From Chloroflexota bacterium (GTDB taxonomy: Bacteria > Chloroflexota > Anaerolineae > Anaerolineales > DRMV01), in contig JAADEN010000143.1 of the NCBI GenBank assembly GCA_013153375.1, positions 1-9,219 on the forward strand: a DNA stretch of 9,219 bases. Reading direction: 5' to 3'. Both the position numbers and the translations under genes were made by a program. Below the pieces are notes generated by a model. The model was not told the origin of the DNA, did not search any database, and saw nothing but the letters and a program-made list of their open reading frames with translations. This document shows positions 6,462 through 9,219 of this stretch, one piece after another; the first letter of the stretch is position 1; each line of letters opens with the position of its first letter.

Positions 6462-7525
6462 GGCTCAATCCTCCGTGGGGGATGCCCCTCAGACGGGGCA
6501 GATGATGGGGAAAGAAGGGGCTGAAGGACACTATCGTCCGCTACATAAAACACACCTTGTTGACCCACGATGCGGGCCCGCCGACCCAGCAGGCTGCCCT
6601 GCACCTGGGAATCCTCCACCTGGGCGGCGGCGTCCAGGATGCTGTCCCACACGCGGCTGCGGCGCACGATCGCGCCCGGCCCCAGCGTCACATACGGCCC
6701 CACAACGGCATCCTCCACCACCGCCTCGGGATGGATGTACACGGGCGGGATCACCACCGCGCCCGGACGCAACGCCTCCACCGTGTTGTCCCGGCCGTGA
6801 TCCAGCAAGTAGCGGTTCAGGGCCAGCACGGTCTCGGGCGTGCCGGCGTCGAGCCAGGTTTCCACCTGCACGGGACGCATGACCAGGCCCTCTTCTTGAA
6901 TGAGGATGTTGATCGCGTCCGCGAGATAGTACTCGCCCTTGGTGCGGAGGTCCCGTTGCAGTTGTTTCTCGATGGCCGCGGCCAAGGCTTCGCCGCGCGG
7001 GAAGTAGTAGATGCCCACCACCGCAAGGCGGTGCTCCGTGGTAGCGGGCTTTTCGATGATGCGGGTCACGCGGCCTTGGGGGTCGGTGAACACCACGCCG
7101 AAGCGCCGCGGGTCCTCCACCTCACGCACCCACAAGCGCCCTTCGTCGGGCGGCGGCCACAGGGTGCGGAAATCCGCGTCGGTCACCGTGTCCACGAACA
7201 GCACCAGGGTCGGGCCTTGCAAATACTCCCGGGCCTGCCACAACGCGTGAGATTGCCCCAAGAGTTCGCGCTGCTCCACATAATGGGCCGCCCAGTGGGG
7301 GTGCTGCTGGGCCATGTAATCCCGAATCTGGTCGCCCAGATAGCCGATGATGAAGACGAAGCGCACTCGGTCGGGATCCAGGCCCTGAAAGGCGCGCAAC
7401 ACATGGCCCAGCACCGCGTCGCCGGCCACATAGACCAGGGGCTTGGGCCGGCTCCAGGTCAGCGGACGCAGGCGCTTGCCCCGTCCGGCCATGGGGATGA
7501 TCACCGTAAGCCGCTGTTCAGGCAT
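6458..7525 (-). CDS. Sugar-1-phosphate nucleotidyltransferase with left-handed beta-helix tail
   Basis: 355 residues, cytosolic. Residues about 6-240 are a nucleotidyltransferase (GT-A-like) domain: IIPMAGRGKRLRPLTWSRPK (9-28) is the nucleotide-binding signature with catalytic R and K, FVDTVTDAD (D112) is the metal-site acid, IIEKP (156-160) binds the sugar phosphate, and GEYYLADAIN and VETWLDAGTPE (D226) follow as in RmlA and related enzymes. Residues about 258-325 show hexapeptide spacing (IHPEAVVEDAVVGPYVTLG and onward), a short left-handed beta-helix. This is the long RmlA/GlmU-like architecture that activates glucose-1-phosphate or a similar sugar with dTTP or UTP; the exact sugar and nucleotide are not determinable. 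The motif LGQSHAL replaces the more usual LG-T/Q-A-A pattern. The start ATG at 7525 has AAGGAG (minus strand, 7536 to 7531) five bases upstream. It is the first gene of an operon with ald. Confidence 0.88.
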   Translation of the reverse strand: MPEQRLTVIIPMAGRGKRLRPLTWSRPKPLVYVAGDAVLGHVLRAFQGLDPDRVRFVFIIGYLGDQIRDYMAQQHPHWAAHYVEQRELLGQSHALWQAREYLQGPTLVLFVDTVTDADFRTLWPPPDEGRLWVREVEDPRRFGVVFTDPQGRVTRIIEKPATTEHRLAVVGIYYFPRGEALAAAIEKQLQRDLRTKGEYYLADAINILIQEEGLVMRPVQVETWLDAGTPETVLALNRYLLDHGRDNTVEALRPGAVVIPPVYIHPEAVVEDAVVGPYVTLGPGAIVRRSRVWDSILDAAAQVEDSQVQGSLLGRRARIVGQQGVFYVADDSVLQPLLSPSSAPSEGHPPRRIEP

Positions 7526-7567
7526 ACTCGCTCCTTTTGCAGAACGCCAAAGGGAAATGGCAGATGT

Positions 7568-7573
7568 ATTTTA
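7568..7573 (-). promoter_or_regulatory. Putative -10 box of the nucleotidyltransferase-ald operon
   Basis: On the minus strand the sequence reads GG-TAAAAT-AC (7575 down to 7566), the same GG-led context as the other -10 boxes in the window. It lies 42 bases before the ATG at 7525. No TTGACA-like -35 is visible in the GC-rich DNA beyond it. With the tdh promoter it forms a divergent pair about 77 bp apart. Confidence 0.48.
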
Positions 7574-7624
7574 CCATCCAGGCCGGGGCGCGCGGGGTGT
7601 CACTCGGCCAAATCCGCGCCCCCG

Positions 7625-7646
7625 CGCGGCCGCGGGCCCGGCCGGG
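7625..7646. repeat. Cluster of overlapping GC palindromes in the divergent promoter region
   Basis: Three perfect palindromes overlap: CGCGGCCGCG (7625-7634), CGGGCCCG (7633-7640) and CCCGGCCGGG (7637-7646). They end four bases before the tdh -10 box and cover the place of a -35 element. GCGCGGCCGCG, at 7624-7634, also occurs in the hairpin at 2577-2587. This may be an operator, or only a product of GC richness. Confidence 0.4.
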
Positions 7647-7649
7647 CGG

Positions 7650-7655
7650 TATAAT
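7650..7655 (+). promoter_or_regulatory. Promoter -10 box (TATAAT) of tdh
   Basis: A perfect TATAAT preceded by GG and followed by G lies 56 bases before the tdh ATG, in a stretch otherwise almost pure G+C. The transcript would begin near 7662 with a leader of about 50 nt. There is no recognisable -35 (7627-7632 reads CGGCCG), so an activator or a different RNA-polymerase contact is likely. Confidence 0.6.
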
Positions 7656-7711
7656 GCCCTCGGAAGTGGCCTCCCTGCCCGTCTCGTTTCGTCCGTCAAG
7701 GAGCGCTTCGT

Positions 7712-8758
7712 ATGAGTGAAACCATGCTCGCGTTGACCAAAATGCGGCCCGGCCCGGGGGTGGAACTGGTCGAACGGCCCATCCCCACGCCGGGACCGGG
7801 TGAGGTGCTGGTCAAGGTCAAAGCCGCGTCCATCTGCGGCACGGATTTGCACATCTACCGCTGGGACCCCTGGGCGGCCAGCCGGGTGCATCCGCCCATC
7901 ATCATGGGCCACGAGATCACCGGCGAGGTGGTCGCGCGCGGGCCCGGCGCCAAGCGCATCCGCGTGGGCGACTATGTCTCCCTGGAGTCGCATGTCATCT
8001 GCAACGCCTGCCGCTATTGCCGCACCGGGCAGGGCCATCTGTGCCCCCACACCCGTGTCCTGGGCGTGGACCGCGACGGCGGTTACGCGGAGTACATCGC
8101 GGTGCCCGAGCAAAACGCGTGGCCCAACCCCCCAGACCTGCCCCTGGAGGTGGCCGTCCTGCTGGAAAACTTCGGCAACGCGGTGCACACCGCGTTCGCG
8201 TTCGATGTGCGGGCCAAAAAGGTGCTGGTGACCGGCGCGGGGCCTGTGGGGCTGATGACCATCGCGGTGCTCAAGGCCATCGGCGCGCGAGCCGTGTACG
8301 CCACCGACATCACCGACTACCGGGTGGACTTTGCCCGACGCATGGGCGCGGATGTGGCCTTGAACGCCCGCACCACCGATGTGGTCACTGCGCTGATGGA
8401 CATCACCCAGGGCGACGGCGTGGATGTGTGGCTGGAGATGTCGGGCTCGCCCGCGGCCATCGAGCAGGGCTTCGCGGTGCTGCGCCCCGGAGGGCAGGTC
8501 GCCATCTTGGGCGTGGTCGGCCGCGCCTTCACCCTCGACTGGGACCACGGCATCGTGTTCAAAGGCGCGGAGGTCAAGGGCATCACCGGCCGCCGCCTGT
8601 GGGAAACCTGGTATCAGATGCGCGGGCTGGTGTTCTCGGGCGCGGTGGACCTCACGCCCTTGGTGACCCACAAGTACACCCTGGACCAGTACGAGCAGGC
8701 CTTCGCCACCATGGCCTCGGGCGAGTCGGGCAAGGTCATGTTCTTGATCCATCCCTGA
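7712..8758 (+). CDS. tdh: L-threonine 3-dehydrogenase
   Basis: 348 residues, a medium-chain zinc dehydrogenase that oxidises L-threonine with NAD to 2-amino-3-oxobutyrate (EC 1.1.1.103). The Tdh-specific stretch CGTDLHIYRWDPWA carries catalytic zinc ligand C42; GHE gives H67 and E68. C97, C100, C103 and C111 form the structural zinc lobe. H94 corresponds, with an offset of four, to the specificity histidine of the E. coli enzyme. GAGPVG (175-180) followed by YATDI (D199) indicates NAD preference. VDVWLEMSG and GITGRRLWETWYQM are also Tdh hallmarks. AAGGAG at 7698-7703 is eight bases before the ATG. Most bacteria pair tdh with kbl (2-amino-3-ketobutyrate CoA ligase); no kbl is seen on either side here. 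It is transcribed alone, divergent from the nucleotidyltransferase-ald operon and convergent with the next gene at a distance of 21 bases. Confidence 0.95.
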   Translation: MSETMLALTKMRPGPGVELVERPIPTPGPGEVLVKVKAASICGTDLHIYRWDPWAASRVHPPIIMGHEITGEVVARGPGAKRIRVGDYVSLESHVICNACRYCRTGQGHLCPHTRVLGVDRDGGYAEYIAVPEQNAWPNPPDLPLEVAVLLENFGNAVHTAFAFDVRAKKVLVTGAGPVGLMTIAVLKAIGARAVYATDITDYRVDFARRMGADVALNARTTDVVTALMDITQGDGVDVWLEMSGSPAAIEQGFAVLRPGGQVAILGVVGRAFTLDWDHGIVFKGAEVKGITGRRLWETWYQMRGLVFSGAVDLTPLVTHKYTLDQYEQAFATMASGESGKVMFLIHP

Positions 8759-8779
8759 GCCCGGGGGCGGACGCGAGCC

Positions 8780-9219
8780 TCACGGGCAACCCTCGACCCG
8801 CTCGGGCAGGGGGTTGTCCGCCGCCCAGTCCGCGCCCAAATACACCGCGATTTCCGCGTCGACGCCCGAATCGGGCAGCGCGGTGGTGTGGATCACTTCG
8901 CCCTCGGCCACGCCGAGCATCTGCTGCAACAGGGCCAGGGTCGCGGGCTTGTTGGCCGTGTTCACGATGGCGGTGCGCTCGCGATAGTCCGCCGCGTTGC
9001 CCGTATAGACGACCCAAAAACCGTAAGTGCGCAGGTAAGCCGCGGTGCGACAGGCCAGGCCGGGCTCGCCCACCGCGTTGTAGAGCGCGATGCGGGCCAT
9101 CTCCTGCCGCGCCAGGGGCCACAGGTTGGGCGTCGGCGTGGGGCTGGGCCGCAGCGTGGGCGTGGGCGGCCGCGTGGCCGCCAGGGAGGGCTGCGGGGCC
9201 CGCGTCGGCGTGGGCGTGG
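8780..9219 (-). CDS. C-terminal part of a wall-associated protein with LytR_C-like domain (partial)
   Basis: The frame is open to the right edge, so the gene's start lies outside the window; 145 C-terminal residues are visible. The first 36 or so are a Thr-Pro-rich linker (TPTPTRAP, then RPPTPTLRPSPTPTPN). The rest (from ARIALYNAVG) resembles the LytR C-terminal domain: a short strand with N-G-x-G-like turn (YNAVGEPGLA), a helix ending YLRTYGF, WVVYTGNA, then a C-terminal strand IAVYLGADW. This domain often follows an LCP (LytR-CpsA-Psr) catalytic domain, which attaches polymers to peptidoglycan, or stands alone in membrane-anchored proteins. Starting the gene at the internal ATG at 9100 would cut off the in-frame linker and is not supported. 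It ends 21 bases from the convergent tdh stop, with no strong terminator between them. Confidence 0.7.
   Translation of the reverse strand, partial: TPTPTRAPQPSLAATRPPTPTLRPSPTPTPNLWPLARQEMARIALYNAVGEPGLACRTAAYLRTYGFWVVYTGNAADYRERTAIVNTANKPATLALLQQMLGVAEGEVIHTTALPDSGVDAEIAVYLGADWAADNPLPERVEGCP
9131..9214. repeat. Degenerate low-complexity repeat encoding the Thr-Pro linker
   Basis: CGTCGGCGTGGG occurs at 9131-9142 and again at 9203-9214, with many partial GGCGTGGG copies between. On the minus strand these are ACG/CCG/CCC codons for the Thr-Pro linker of the partial gene at 8780-9219, so the repeat is coding rather than a separate element. Such tracts are prone to length change. Confidence 0.65.

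Noticed and set aside
5406..6524. 372-residue plus-strand open frame over ald
   Set aside because: Antisense shadow of a full-length alanine dehydrogenase whose catalytic residues are all in place.
7571..8752. 393-residue minus-strand open frame over tdh
   Set aside because: Antisense shadow of a clear L-threonine 3-dehydrogenase; it is rich in H, G and D with no domain.
8759..8787. Terminator between tdh and the convergent partial gene
   Set aside because: Only a 5-bp GCCCG/CGGGC pairing with a long loop and no T run could be found.

Overview
This 9.2-kb window is GC-rich bacterial chromosome with ordinary metabolic genes packed on both strands. I see no mobile element, CRISPR array, tRNA, rRNA or phage gene. 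The closest fit is a member of the Chloroflexota, probably Anaerolineae-like. The grounds are strongly G/C-biased third codon positions, isolated GGTATAATG-type -10 boxes in GC-rich DNA, and a surface-type protein with a Thr-Pro repeat linker before a LytR_C-like domain. This placement is inference from style, not from a marker gene.

Layout, left to right. (1) A terminator (7-37) of an unseen upstream gene is followed by a TATAAT promoter and a 669-residue protein (125-2134) that joins a 5-methylthioadenosine/S-adenosylhomocysteine deaminase-type amidohydrolase to a C-terminal CYTH (triphosphate tunnel) domain, ending at a strong terminator. (2) A 78-residue gene of unknown function (2260-2496) has its own promoter. 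(3) A two-gene operon (2750-5267) encodes a fold-type I PLP aminotransferase and an M20 metallopeptidase/deacylase, and ends in a hairpin shared with the convergent neighbour. (4) A minus-strand operon (7525 down to 5349) encodes a sugar-1-phosphate nucleotidyltransferase with a left-handed beta-helix tail, overlapping by ATGA with alanine dehydrogenase (ald). (5) L-threonine 3-dehydrogenase (tdh, 7712-8758) is transcribed divergently from (4). (6) The C-terminal part of a minus-strand wall-associated protein (8780-9219) runs off the right edge.

The shared theme is small-molecule amino-acid and nucleoside metabolism: SAM-cycle salvage, transamination and deacylation, alanine oxidation and threonine oxidation. 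Sugar-nucleotide supply and an envelope protein stand beside it. No defence or other dedicated novel system is visible.

The two observations most worth following are the deaminase-CYTH fusion and a window-wide near-absence of two palindromic tetranucleotides. By eye I find no AGCT and only one ACGT (515-518) in 9,219 bp, whereas GTAC and TCGA, which have the same base composition, each occur about twenty times or more. Codon choice bends to achieve this: Asp, Asn, Tyr and His codons before Val end in T, and Glu, Gln and Lys codons before CTN Leu end in A. This looks like restriction-site avoidance or a lineage sequence signature.
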